Source: PBB1 sp046154125
GTDB lineage: Bacteria > Pseudomonadota > Gammaproteobacteria > Burkholderiales > Burkholderiaceae_C
DNA length: 9,888 nt
Reading direction: 5' to 3'
Assembly (NCBI GenBank): GCA_046154125.1
Contig: JBJXEJ010000079.1
Span: forward strand, 1-9,888
Made by a program: the position numbers and the translations under genes. Under the pieces are notes generated by a model, which was not told the DNA's origin, did no database searches, and saw only the letters and a list, made by a program, of their open reading frames with translations. This document shows, piece by piece, positions 1 through 7,019 of this stretch (positions are counted from its first letter, which is position 1; the number at the start of each line of letters is the position of its first letter).

Positions 1-2
1 CG

Positions 3-68
3 TTCAAGCGCATCGCCTCGGCCCGAACGCTGTACCACTGGAACGCCGACGCGGACCAGGATTACTGA
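3..68 (+). CDS. C-terminal end of an unidentified protein, possibly the GXGXG-domain (MgsB/GlxC-like) partner of the next gene
   Basis: Only the last 21 codons and a TGA stop lie inside the window. The reading frame is open from base 3, and the peptide ends in Ala-Asp-Gln-Asp-Tyr. The stop is 10 bp before the start of the MgsC/GlxD-like gene on the same strand, so the two are probably cotranscribed. In methylamine-glutamate N-methyltransferase and glx clusters, the gene before the FMN subunit usually encodes the GXGXG beta-helix subunit related to the C-terminal domain of glutamate synthase. The 'SARTLYHW' stretch is compatible with my memory of such C-termini. The identity rests on context and is weak. 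That a coding region ends here is more secure. Confidence 0.5.
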   Translation, partial: FKRIASARTLYHWNADADQDY

Positions 69-78
69 GCCTCTCTCG

Positions 79-1443
79 ATGGATCACTCACCGTCATTCC
101 CGAAGCGCATCCAGACCGAAGAGTCCGCCACCTTCGACCGCAGCACGCTGGACTACATCCACAACGCCGCAGCGCACGGGCTGTACGAGATCCGCGGCCT
201 CGGTGCCAAGCGCAAGCTGCCGCACTTCGACGATCTGGTGTTTCTCGGCGCCTCCCTTTCCCGTTATCCACTCGAGGGCTACCGCGAAAAGTGCCTGACG
301 AAAACGGTGCTCGGCACCCGCTACGCGACGAAGCCGATCACGCTTGACATCCCGATCACGATCGCCGGCATGAGCTTCGGCGCGTTGTCGGCCAACGTCA
401 AGGAAGCGCTCGGTCGTGCCGCCACCGCGATGGGCACCTCGACCACCACCGGCGATGGCGGCATGACGCCTGAAGAGCGCGACTCGTCGAAGACCCTGGT
501 CTACCAGTGCCTGCCATCACGCTACGGCTTCAAGCCCGACGACGTGCGCCGTGCCGACGCGATCGAGATCGTGATCGGGCAGGGTGCCAAGCCCGGTGGT
601 GGCGGCATGTTGCTCGGGCAGAAGGTCAACCCCCGCGTGGCCGCGATGCGCACCTTGCCGCAGGGCATAGACCAGCGCTCGGCCAGCCGCCACCCGGACT
701 GGACCGGGCCTGATGATCTGGTCATCAAGATCCACGAGTTGCGCGAGATCACCGACTGGAAGACGCCGATCTACGTGAAGATCGGCGCGACGCGCGTGTT
801 CAACGACGTCAAGCTGGCCGTGCATGCCGGTGCCGACGTGGTCGTGCTCGATGGCATGCAGGGCGGCACCGCGGCCACGCAGACCTGCTTCATCGAGAAC
901 GTCGGCATCCCGACGCTGGCCGCGCTGCGCCAGGCCGTGGATGCGCTCGAAGACCTGAACATGAAGGGCCAGGTTCAATTGATCGTCTCCGGCGGCATCC
1001 GCACCGGCGCCGATGTGGCCAAGGCGCTGGCGATGGGTGCCGACGCGGTGTCGATCGGGCAGGGCGTGCTGATGGCGCTGGGCTGCAACCACGAGAGCTA
1101 TGAACAGGATGGCCGGCGCATCGACGCGACCGCCGACTACGCCGCGCTTGGTGCCCGGCCGGGCTCGTGCCACCACTGCCACACCGGCCGCTGCCCGGTC
1201 GGAATCACCACGCAGGACGCGGTGCTCGAACGGCGCCTGCAGCCCGCGTCCGGCGCGCGGCACCTGAAGAACTACCTGAAGACCCTGACGATGGAACTGA
1301 CCACCATCGCCCGCGCCTGCGGCAAGCAGAACGTGCACCACCTTGAACCCGAAGATCTGGTCGCACTGACGGTCGAGGCCGCCGCGATGGCGCGCCTGCC
1401 ACTGGCCGGCACGAGCTGGATCCCCGGGGTCGGCGCGATCTGA
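79..1443 (+). CDS. FMN-binding glutamate synthase family protein, MgsC/GlxD type
   Basis: This 454-residue protein matches the FMN-binding, Fe-S-containing synthase domain of glutamate synthases in the stand-alone form known as MgsC (N-methylglutamate synthase subunit) or GlxD. Visible hallmarks are the TTTGDGGMTPEER stretch, the glycine-rich GQGAKPGGGGM at residues 167-177, DGMQGGTAATQ, the flavin-phosphate-binding SGGIRTGADVAKALAMGADAV region, and a cysteine cluster at C364, C367 and C372 (CHHCHTGRCPVG) that corresponds to the Fe-S ligands of GltB. A further Cys, C336 (ALGCN), lies 28 residues before the cluster. In MgsABC the other two subunits supply the amidotransferase and GXGXG domains; a possible GXGXG partner ends just upstream. 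Family members transfer nitrogen to 2-oxoglutarate to make glutamate, or N-methylglutamate when methylamine is used. No methylamine dehydrogenation genes are visible here, so the true substrate is open. No strong Shine-Dalgarno precedes the ATG. Confidence 0.9.
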   Translation: MDHSPSFPKRIQTEESATFDRSTLDYIHNAAAHGLYEIRGLGAKRKLPHFDDLVFLGASLSRYPLEGYREKCLTKTVLGTRYATKPITLDIPITIAGMSFGALSANVKEALGRAATAMGTSTTTGDGGMTPEERDSSKTLVYQCLPSRYGFKPDDVRRADAIEIVIGQGAKPGGGGMLLGQKVNPRVAAMRTLPQGIDQRSASRHPDWTGPDDLVIKIHELREITDWKTPIYVKIGATRVFNDVKLAVHAGADVVVLDGMQGGTAATQTCFIENVGIPTLAALRQAVDALEDLNMKGQVQLIVSGGIRTGADVAKALAMGADAVSIGQGVLMALGCNHESYEQDGRRIDATADYAALGARPGSCHHCHTGRCPVGITTQDAVLERRLQPASGARHLKNYLKTLTMELTTIARACGKQNVHHLEPEDLVALTVEAAAMARLPLAGTSWIPGVGAI

Positions 1444-1505
1444 CCTTCTCGGAGAACGGGTCCCGGGCGTGCCCACGCCGCCGGGCCGTGCCAACATCGA
1501 TCCTC

Positions 1506-1513
1506 GGAAGGAG
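1506..1513 (+). promoter_or_regulatory. Strong ribosome binding site of the PanE-like gene
   Basis: GGAAGGAG lies 6 bases before the ATG at 1520. It is the clearest Shine-Dalgarno in the left half of the window and decides the start against the in-frame ATG at 1469. Confidence 0.75.
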
Positions 1514-1519
1514 CGATCG

Positions 1520-2458
1520 ATGAAGAAGCTGTTGTTCCTGGGGGCCGGTGGTGTTGGCGGCTATTTCGGCGCCCGCCTGATCGAGGCCGGCGTCGACGTG
1601 AGCTTTCTGGTGCGTCCGGCACGAGCAGTGCTGCTGGCCGAACAGGGCCTGAAGATCCGCAGCCCGCACGGCGACCTGAATCTGGCCGTGCGCTGCGTGA
1701 CGCGCGACACCGTCCGGCCCGAGTACGACCTGGTGCTGCTGGCGCCGAAGGCCTACGACCTCGACGATGCACTCGAGTCGATCGCGCCGGCGATCGGTGC
1801 CGACACATTCGTCATGCCGTTTCTCAACGGGCTGGGGCACTTGGACGTCATCGATGCGCGCTTCGGTGCCCAGCGCGTGCTTGGGGGTGTGGCGCATATC
1901 GCGGCCGTGCTCGAGGCCGACGGCTCGGTCCGGCAGCTCAACCCGGTCCACGCGCTCATCGCCGGGGGACGCGATACGGCGACGCAGGGGGCTGCCGGTG
2001 AATTCGTCGCGCTGTGTTCGCACGCTTCGTTCGACGCGACAGTGACGGCCGACATCGTGGCGACGCTGTGGGAGAAATGGACCTTCCTCGCGACGTTGGC
2101 AGGCATCACGACGCTGATGCAGGGTTCGATCGGCGAGGTGATGGACACCCTGCTGGGTGAATCGCAGGTCCGGCGCATGTACACCGAATGCCTTTCGGTG
2201 GCTGATCGAAGTGGCCGGCCGGTGCCCGACGCAGCGCAGGCCAGGGCGTTGCGCATGCTGACCCAGCGGGGATCGAGTTTCACCGCCTCCATGTTGCGCG
2301 ACCTGCAAGCCGGGCTGCGCACCGAGCACGACCACGTTCTGGGCCATCTGGTCGTTCGGGCGCAGGCGTGCGGCGTCGACACGCCTCTGCTGGCTGCCGC
2401 GCACGCCCATCTGCAGGTGCTGGAGGCGCGGCGGCAGGAACCTCCGCCGGGAAAATGA
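1520..2458 (+). CDS. 2-dehydropantoate 2-reductase family oxidoreductase (PanE/ApbA-like)
   Basis: The 312-residue product starts with a Rossmann NAD(P)-binding motif, GAGGVG at residues 8-13, followed by YFGARL, the classic opening of ketopantoate reductases. Other family features are the LAPKAYDL segment, N103 in the PFLNGLG loop, K186 in LWEKW (the usual catalytic Lys), and E269 in the SMLRDLQAGLRTE region, equivalent to the conserved Ser/Glu substrate-binding part. Ketopantoate reductase converts 2-dehydropantoate to pantoate with NADPH in coenzyme A synthesis. Burkholderiales often carry several paralogs of unknown substrate, and this copy is not next to other pan genes, so the exact reaction is uncertain. 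I chose the ATG at 1520 because a strong GGAAGGAG lies at 1506-1513 and the motif begins at residue 8. An in-frame ATG at 1469 would add an unconserved 17-residue tail. It heads a run of closely spaced same-strand genes. Confidence 0.88.
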   Translation: MKKLLFLGAGGVGGYFGARLIEAGVDVSFLVRPARAVLLAEQGLKIRSPHGDLNLAVRCVTRDTVRPEYDLVLLAPKAYDLDDALESIAPAIGADTFVMPFLNGLGHLDVIDARFGAQRVLGGVAHIAAVLEADGSVRQLNPVHALIAGGRDTATQGAAGEFVALCSHASFDATVTADIVATLWEKWTFLATLAGITTLMQGSIGEVMDTLLGESQVRRMYTECLSVADRSGRPVPDAAQARALRMLTQRGSSFTASMLRDLQAGLRTEHDHVLGHLVVRAQACGVDTPLLAAAHAHLQVLEARRQEPPPGK

Positions 2459-2497
2459 CCCTTACCATCTACCGAGGTAACCCGAGAAAATACCCAG

Positions 2498-3586
2498 ATG
2501 AAGACGCAACATCATTTCTATCACTCCCGCTGGGCGCTCGCACTGTGGGGTTTGTCAGCGCTGGTCGCGGCCCCGTCCCAGGCCGCGTCCGGTCCTCAGG
2601 CCTACATCACCAACCAGTCCGGCAATGTCTCGGTCATCGACCTTGCCACGCTGGAGGTCACGGGCGAGATCGATGCCTATGGCAAGGAACCTCGAGGCCT
2701 TGGCGTGACCGCCGATGGCAAGTTGCTGGTCACCGCCAATCGCGAAGACGGCAACATCTCGGTCATCGATCGAGTTAGCGGAAAGCTTTTGCGGCACGTC
2801 CGCATCGGCGTCAACCCGGAATTCGTGCGCACCCGGGGCAATCTGGCGTTCGTCTCCTTCGAGCCCAGTTCCGACGGCAAACCGCCTCCGAAAGCCGGTG
2901 CGCCCGAAGCCGCAGCGTCTGCCCCCGAGAAGGACGATGACAACAAGGAGCCCGCCCGGATCGCGATCGTCGACCTGGTGCGCGGCAAGGTGCTGCGCAC
3001 TGTGCTGGGCGGGCTCGAGACGGAAGGCATCGAGTTCTCGGCCGATGGCAAGCACATCCTGATCACCACCGAACCCGCCAACAGCGTCACGGTGCCCCGC
3101 ATCAACGACGGCAAGCTGGTCACGACGAGCGACACGGCGCCTTACGGCACCCGCCCGCGCGGCATCAAGATGGCGCCCGACGGCAAGTCGTACATCGCGA
3201 CCATCGAGCACGGCAACGCCTTCGTCGTGATCGACAGCGCCTACAACGTGGTCAAGTCGGTGCCGACCGGCGAGTTTCCCTACGGTGCGAGCTTCGACCG
3301 CAAGGGCGAGCGGCTGTTCATCGCGGCTGCCAAGGCGAAGGTATTGCAGGTCTTCGACGCGAAGACCTACGTCCCGATCAAGAACGTGGCGACGGGTGAC
3401 CGTTGCTGGCACTTCAGCTTCACGCCCGACGACAGCCAGATCCTGGTCGCCTGCGGCCGTTCCAACGAAGTGGTGGTGATCGATGCCGCCACGCTGGAGC
3501 CTGTCAAGCGCATCGCCGACAAGAAGCTGCCGTGGGGTGTGGTGACGTACCCGAAGTCTTTCGGCAGTCTCGATCGTCCCGAGTAA
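2498..3586 (+). CDS. Exported YncE/YVTN-type beta-propeller protein
   Basis: The 362-residue protein opens with a typical signal peptide: a basic start, a hydrophobic stretch around residues 12-25, and a likely cut after SQA at residue 29. It should therefore be periplasmic or surface-exposed. The mature part consists of recurring blades of the form AYITNxxGNVSVIDLATLEV... and PRGLGVTADGKLLVTANxxDGNISVID, as in the 40-residue YVTN repeats of YncE-like seven-bladed propellers. A Pro/Ala/Glu/Asp-rich insert at about residues 124-153 interrupts one blade and looks like a disordered loop. Such proteins act as scaffolds, DNA- or ligand-binding propellers or dehydrogenase-associated proteins; no catalytic motif is visible, so no function is assigned. 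It lies 39 bp after the PanE-like gene and 11 bp before the patatin gene and is probably cotranscribed. The start is placed at the only ATG giving an intact signal peptide. Confidence 0.85.
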   Translation: MKTQHHFYHSRWALALWGLSALVAAPSQAASGPQAYITNQSGNVSVIDLATLEVTGEIDAYGKEPRGLGVTADGKLLVTANREDGNISVIDRVSGKLLRHVRIGVNPEFVRTRGNLAFVSFEPSSDGKPPPKAGAPEAAASAPEKDDDNKEPARIAIVDLVRGKVLRTVLGGLETEGIEFSADGKHILITTEPANSVTVPRINDGKLVTTSDTAPYGTRPRGIKMAPDGKSYIATIEHGNAFVVIDSAYNVVKSVPTGEFPYGASFDRKGERLFIAAAKAKVLQVFDAKTYVPIKNVATGDRCWHFSFTPDDSQILVACGRSNEVVVIDAATLEPVKRIADKKLPWGVVTYPKSFGSLDRPE

Positions 3587-3597
3587 CGCCTTTCACG

Positions 3598-4788
3598 ATG
3601 ACAGTAACTCGCATCTCGCAGCGTCAGCGCGCTGCGCCGGCATCGGCGCGACACGCCGATGCCGACGAGGAATTCATTCTGGTCCTGCAGGGCGGCGGAG
3701 CGCTCGGTGCTTATCAATCCGGCGTCTTCGAAGCGATGAGTCAGGTTGCGCAGCCGCCCGACTGGGTGGCCGGTATCTCGATCGGGGCGATCAATGCGGC
3801 GTTGATCGCCGGCAACCCTGTCGAGCGCCGTGTCGACCGGCTGCGCGAGTTCTGGGAACTGGTCAGCTCGGCCTTGCCGCAAACGCCAATGATCAACTTC
3901 GGCAGAGCCCGGGAAGCTCTGAATGAGACCAGCGCCTCGCAGGTGATGCTGTTCGGCGTGCCGGGATTCTTCAAGCCGCGCTTTCCGCCAGCACCCTTTC
4001 AGCCTGTTGGCACACTCGAATCGATCAGCTACTACGACACGACGCCGCTGGCCGAGACGCTCGAACGTCTGATTGACTTCGACCGCATCAATTCGGGCGC
4101 GATGCGTCTGTCGGTCGGCGCGGTCAACGTGCGCACCGGCAACTTCGAGTATTTCGATTCGGCTCGGCAACGCATCGATGCGCGCCACATCATGGCCAGC
4201 GGCGCGTTGCCGCCGGGCTTTGCCCCGGTGGAGATCGACGGTGAACATTTCTGGGACGGCGGGCTGGTGTCGAACACGCCTCTGCAGTACGTCTTGGACC
4301 AGACCGGCAAGCGGCGGCGTGTCGTCTTTCAGGTCGATCTGTTCGCCGCGGTTGGTGCCCTGCCGACCACGCTGCCCGAGGTGACCGAGCGCGAGAAGGA
4401 CATCCGCTTTTCCAGCCGCACCCGTCTGACCACCACCAACGAGCTCGATCGGCAGGTGATCGCGCAGGCCGCGCAGCGCCTGATCGCAAAACTGCCCCCC
4501 GAGTTGCGCAACGACCCGGATGTGCTCGCGCTGTCACGCGTGCGCTGTGAACACGCGGTCGACGTCGTGCACCTGATCTACCGCAGCAAGCACTACGAAA
4601 GCCAGTCGAAGGATTACGAGTTCTCACGCCTGTCGATGCAGGAGCATTGGGATGCCGGCCGGGCCGACATGGCCCACACTTTGCACGACCCCCGCTGGTT
4701 GCAGCGCGAGCGCCATCCCCATGGCGTGCGCGTCTTCGACCTCACCGGCGACAGCCCCCATACCAACAACCCGGAACCCTCCTCATGA
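3598..4788 (+). CDS. Patatin-like phospholipase family protein with DUF3734-type C-terminus
   Basis: The 396-residue protein has the full patatin set: the oxyanion-hole glycines in LQGGGALGAYQSGV (residues 30-43), the nucleophile Ser61 in GISIGAIN (59-66), and the catalytic Asp220 in the DGGL motif. Together they form the Ser-Asp dyad of patatin acyl hydrolases. The C-terminal half (from about residue 290), with IYRSKHYESQSKDYEFSR and a WDAGRADM segment, resembles the DUF3734 extension found on many proteobacterial patatins. There is no signal peptide, so it should be cytoplasmic. The substrate is a lipid or other ester; location in front of 3-hydroxybutyrate dehydrogenase, with an ATGA stop-start overlap, makes a link to hydroxybutyrate ester or polyester metabolism reasonable but unproven. 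The ATG at 3598 was chosen because upstream in-frame codons lie entirely within the beta-propeller gene. The 20-residue tail before the patatin core is poorly conserved in character. Confidence 0.9.
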   Translation: MTVTRISQRQRAAPASARHADADEEFILVLQGGGALGAYQSGVFEAMSQVAQPPDWVAGISIGAINAALIAGNPVERRVDRLREFWELVSSALPQTPMINFGRAREALNETSASQVMLFGVPGFFKPRFPPAPFQPVGTLESISYYDTTPLAETLERLIDFDRINSGAMRLSVGAVNVRTGNFEYFDSARQRIDARHIMASGALPPGFAPVEIDGEHFWDGGLVSNTPLQYVLDQTGKRRRVVFQVDLFAAVGALPTTLPEVTEREKDIRFSSRTRLTTTNELDRQVIAQAAQRLIAKLPPELRNDPDVLALSRVRCEHAVDVVHLIYRSKHYESQSKDYEFSRLSMQEHWDAGRADMAHTLHDPRWLQRERHPHGVRVFDLTGDSPHTNNPEPSS

Positions 4789-5567
4789 AGCTTCAGGACA
4801 AGGTCTGCATCATCACCGGTGCCGCCAGCGGCATCGGCAAGGAAATCGCCATCGTGTTCGCGCGCGAAGGCGGCAAGGTCGTCATCGCCGACATGAACAA
4901 GGCTGCGGCTCAGGCAGCGGCCGACGAGATCACGAAGGCCGGCGGCACCGCGATGGCGGTGACGATGGATGTGACCAGCGAGGAGCAGGTCAATGCGGCC
5001 GTCTCCGAAGCGGTGGCCGCCTTCGGCGGCGTCGATGTGCTGGTCAGCAATGCCGGTGTGCAGATCGTCCATCCGATAGAGGAATTCCCGTTCGCCGACT
5101 GGAAGAAGATGCTGGCGATCCACCTCGACGGCGCATTCCTCACCACCAAGGCCTGCGTGCCGCACATGAAGGCATCGGGCAAGGGTGGCAGCATCATCTA
5201 CATGGGTTCGGTGCATTCGAAGGAAGCGTCGGTGCTGAAGTCGGCCTACGTGACCGCCAAGCACGGGCTGATGGGACTGTGCAAGACGGTGTCGAAGGAG
5301 GGTGGCAAGCACGGCATCCGTGCCAACGTGATCTGCCCTGGATTCGTGCGCACACCACTGGTCGACAAGCAGATTCCCGAGCAGGCCAAGGCGCTCGGCA
5401 TCAGCGAGGACGACGTGGTCAAGAAGGTCATGCTCAAGGAAACCGTCGACGGCGAGTTCACCACCGTGCAGGATGTGGCCGACGTGGCGCTGCTGTTCGC
5501 GAGCTTCAACTCGAATGCGCTGACCGGCCAGTCGCTCGTGGTCAGTCACGGCTGGTTCATGCAGTGA
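4785..5567 (+). CDS. bdhA: 3-hydroxybutyrate dehydrogenase (short-chain dehydrogenase)
   Basis: The product is 260 residues, the normal length of bacterial D-3-hydroxybutyrate dehydrogenases, which interconvert (R)-3-hydroxybutyrate and acetoacetate with NAD in the cytoplasm. The cofactor motif TGAASGIG covers residues 11-18 and NAG is at 89-91. The catalytic residues are Ser142, Tyr155 and Lys159. Residues known from the Pseudomonas fragi enzyme to hold the carboxylate and shape the active site are present as Q93, H144, K152, Q196 and W257; position 187 is Phe where I recall Trp in that enzyme. This pattern separates it from generic acyl-ACP reductases. The ATG overlaps the patatin stop (ATGA at 4785-4788), suggesting translational coupling, and a GGAA at 4773-4776 can serve as ribosome binding site. 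The enzyme feeds hydroxybutyrate from polyhydroxybutyrate breakdown into central metabolism. Confidence 0.93.
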   Translation: MKLQDKVCIITGAASGIGKEIAIVFAREGGKVVIADMNKAAAQAAADEITKAGGTAMAVTMDVTSEEQVNAAVSEAVAAFGGVDVLVSNAGVQIVHPIEEFPFADWKKMLAIHLDGAFLTTKACVPHMKASGKGGSIIYMGSVHSKEASVLKSAYVTAKHGLMGLCKTVSKEGGKHGIRANVICPGFVRTPLVDKQIPEQAKALGISEDDVVKKVMLKETVDGEFTTVQDVADVALLFASFNSNALTGQSLVVSHGWFMQ

Positions 5568-5571
5568 CGTT

Positions 5572-5593
5572 CAGGCGTCCCGACGGACGCCTG
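5572..5593. terminator. Hairpin between convergent genes, probable bidirectional terminator
   Basis: CAGGCGTCC, a CGAC loop and GGACGCCTG form a perfect 9-bp GC-rich stem. It lies 4 bp after the bdhA stop and about 50 bp past the end of the convergent response regulator gene. Neither side has a proper T-run, so termination may be weak or need help. Position and symmetry make a shared terminator the simplest reading. Confidence 0.6.
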
Positions 5594-5642
5594 CCTTGCC
5601 TGCGGCCGCTGCTCGGACGGCGGCACGATCCGCTGCCGGAGA

Positions 5643-7016
5643 CTATTCCTTGAGGCCGTGCTTTTCCAACCGGTATCGCAAGGTGTCCCGACTGATCCCG
5701 AGGGTGCGTGCCGCCTGCGACACGTTGTGATTCGCGTTGGTCATCGCCTGGACGAGCAGTTCCCGCTCGCGGCGATCGAGCGCCGAGCCGGCCTCCGCTG
5801 GCGGGGACGGGAGCAGTGAGGTGTCGCGCGGTGGGTTCGATGCCGCGGATGACAGCATCAGTTCGCGCGGCTCGATGATGTCGCCTGCCGCCAGCATCAC
5901 CGCCTGCTCGATCACGTTGCGCAGCTCGCGCACATTGCCTGGCCAGCGATACGCGGCGATCGCTGCCTCCGCCGCCTTGCCCAGCTTGACGTCCTCGCGG
6001 CGGTAGCGCTGCCCCATCACCTGGCAAAAGTGACGTGCGAGGAAAACCGCATCGCCCTCACGATCGCGCAGCGGCGGAACCAGCAGTTGCAGAACCCGCA
6101 GGCGGAAATACAGGTCGGCGCGGAAGGCCCCTTCGGCCACGCGCGCCTCCAGGTCGTGATTCGTCGCCGCGACGATCCGCACGCAGACCTGCTGTTCCTG
6201 CACCGAGCCGATGCGGCGAAAGCGTCCGTCCTCGATGACCTTGAGCAGCTTGGCCTGCAGCGCGAGGTCCATGTCGCCCACCTCGTCGAGGAACAGCGTG
6301 CCGCCGTCTGCGGCTTCGAGCAGCCCGATCTTGCGTTCCTTGGCGTCGGTGAACGCACCCCGCTCGTGGCCGAACAGCTCGGTCTCGAGCAGGGTGGGAG
6401 GCATCGCCGCGCAGTTGATCTCGATGAACGGTTTGGCGCTGCGCGGGCTCAGGTAGTGACAGGCCCGTGCAACCAGCTCCTTGCCCGTGCCGGTTTCTCC
6501 GCCGATTAGGATCGGCGGCAGCATGCCCACGGCGTCGATCGCAGACATACGCTCGATGCGCTGCTGCAGTTCCCGGATTGCCGGCGACTGGCCGAGAATC
6601 GACTGGCTGGCGCTGCGTTCGCGCGCTTCGAAGTACCGCAGGCGACTCGCATCCCGCTGCTGCTGCATCAGGCCATCGATGCGCTCTCGCAACTCCATCA
6701 GTGACACCGGCTTGGTCAGCAGATCGTTGGCGCCCGCCTTCATTGCATCGACCGCCAGCTCGATGGTGCCGTGACCGGTGATCAGGATGATGTGGACGGC
6801 AGGATCGCTGGCCCGGATGTGCTCGATGAACTCGAGGCCGGTCCCGTCAGGCAGCCGATAGTCGAGGACCAGCACCTCCGGCTTCTGCGATTCGGCCAAT
6901 GTCTTGCCCTCGGCCACGGTGGCGGCGGTGGCTGTCGTGTGGCCGAAGCGTGCCAGGTACTTCGCGGCGTTCTTGGCGAAGGTGATTTCGTCATCGACGA
7001 TCAGGATTGTGGCCAT
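5643..7016 (-). CDS. NtrC-family sigma54-dependent response regulator
   Basis: This 457-residue protein has the three domains of NtrC-type regulators. The receiver (about 1-120) shows the acidic pair D8/D9, phosphorylation site D52 in VLDYRLPDGTG, T80 and K102. The AAA+ sigma54-activation domain (about 140-375) has Walker A GETGTGKE at 173-180, the sigma54-contacting loop as GAFTDA at 220-225, Walker B GGTLFLDE at 238-245, arginine-rich DLYFRLRV, and WPGNVREL at 358-365. A Fis-type helix-turn-helix ends the protein (about 432-453, VSQAARTLGISRDTLRYRL). When phosphorylated, it should form a ring and open sigma54 promoters. The GAFTDA loop departs from the usual GAFTGA. It follows its partner kinase gene after 3 bp and surely shares its transcript. 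The target genes are not identifiable from sequence; the nearest candidate sites lie upstream of its own operon. Confidence 0.95.
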   Translation of the reverse strand: MATILIVDDEITFAKNAAKYLARFGHTTATAATVAEGKTLAESQKPEVLVLDYRLPDGTGLEFIEHIRASDPAVHIILITGHGTIELAVDAMKAGANDLLTKPVSLMELRERIDGLMQQQRDASRLRYFEARERSASQSILGQSPAIRELQQRIERMSAIDAVGMLPPILIGGETGTGKELVARACHYLSPRSAKPFIEINCAAMPPTLLETELFGHERGAFTDAKERKIGLLEAADGGTLFLDEVGDMDLALQAKLLKVIEDGRFRRIGSVQEQQVCVRIVAATNHDLEARVAEGAFRADLYFRLRVLQLLVPPLRDREGDAVFLARHFCQVMGQRYRREDVKLGKAAEAAIAAYRWPGNVRELRNVIEQAVMLAAGDIIEPRELMLSSAASNPPRDTSLLPSPPAEAGSALDRRERELLVQAMTNANHNVSQAARTLGISRDTLRYRLEKHGLKE

Positions 7017-7019
7017 GCC

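Noticed and set aside
1466..1479. GGCGTG-CC-CACGCC dyad between the MgsC/GlxD and PanE-like genes as a terminator
   Set aside because: The two-base loop is too small for a stable hairpin of this form and no T-run follows. It may be chance, so whether transcription continues into the next gene is undecided.
517..1497. Long antisense open frame opposite the MgsC/GlxD gene
   Set aside because: It is Arg/Gly/Ala-rich with no recognisable motif, and it is fully opposite a gene with strong family motifs. Such frames are common in GC-rich DNA.
1205..2410. 400-residue antisense open frame spanning two plus-strand genes
   Set aside because: It crosses the end of one real gene and most of another, and its composition is that of a complementary-strand shadow.
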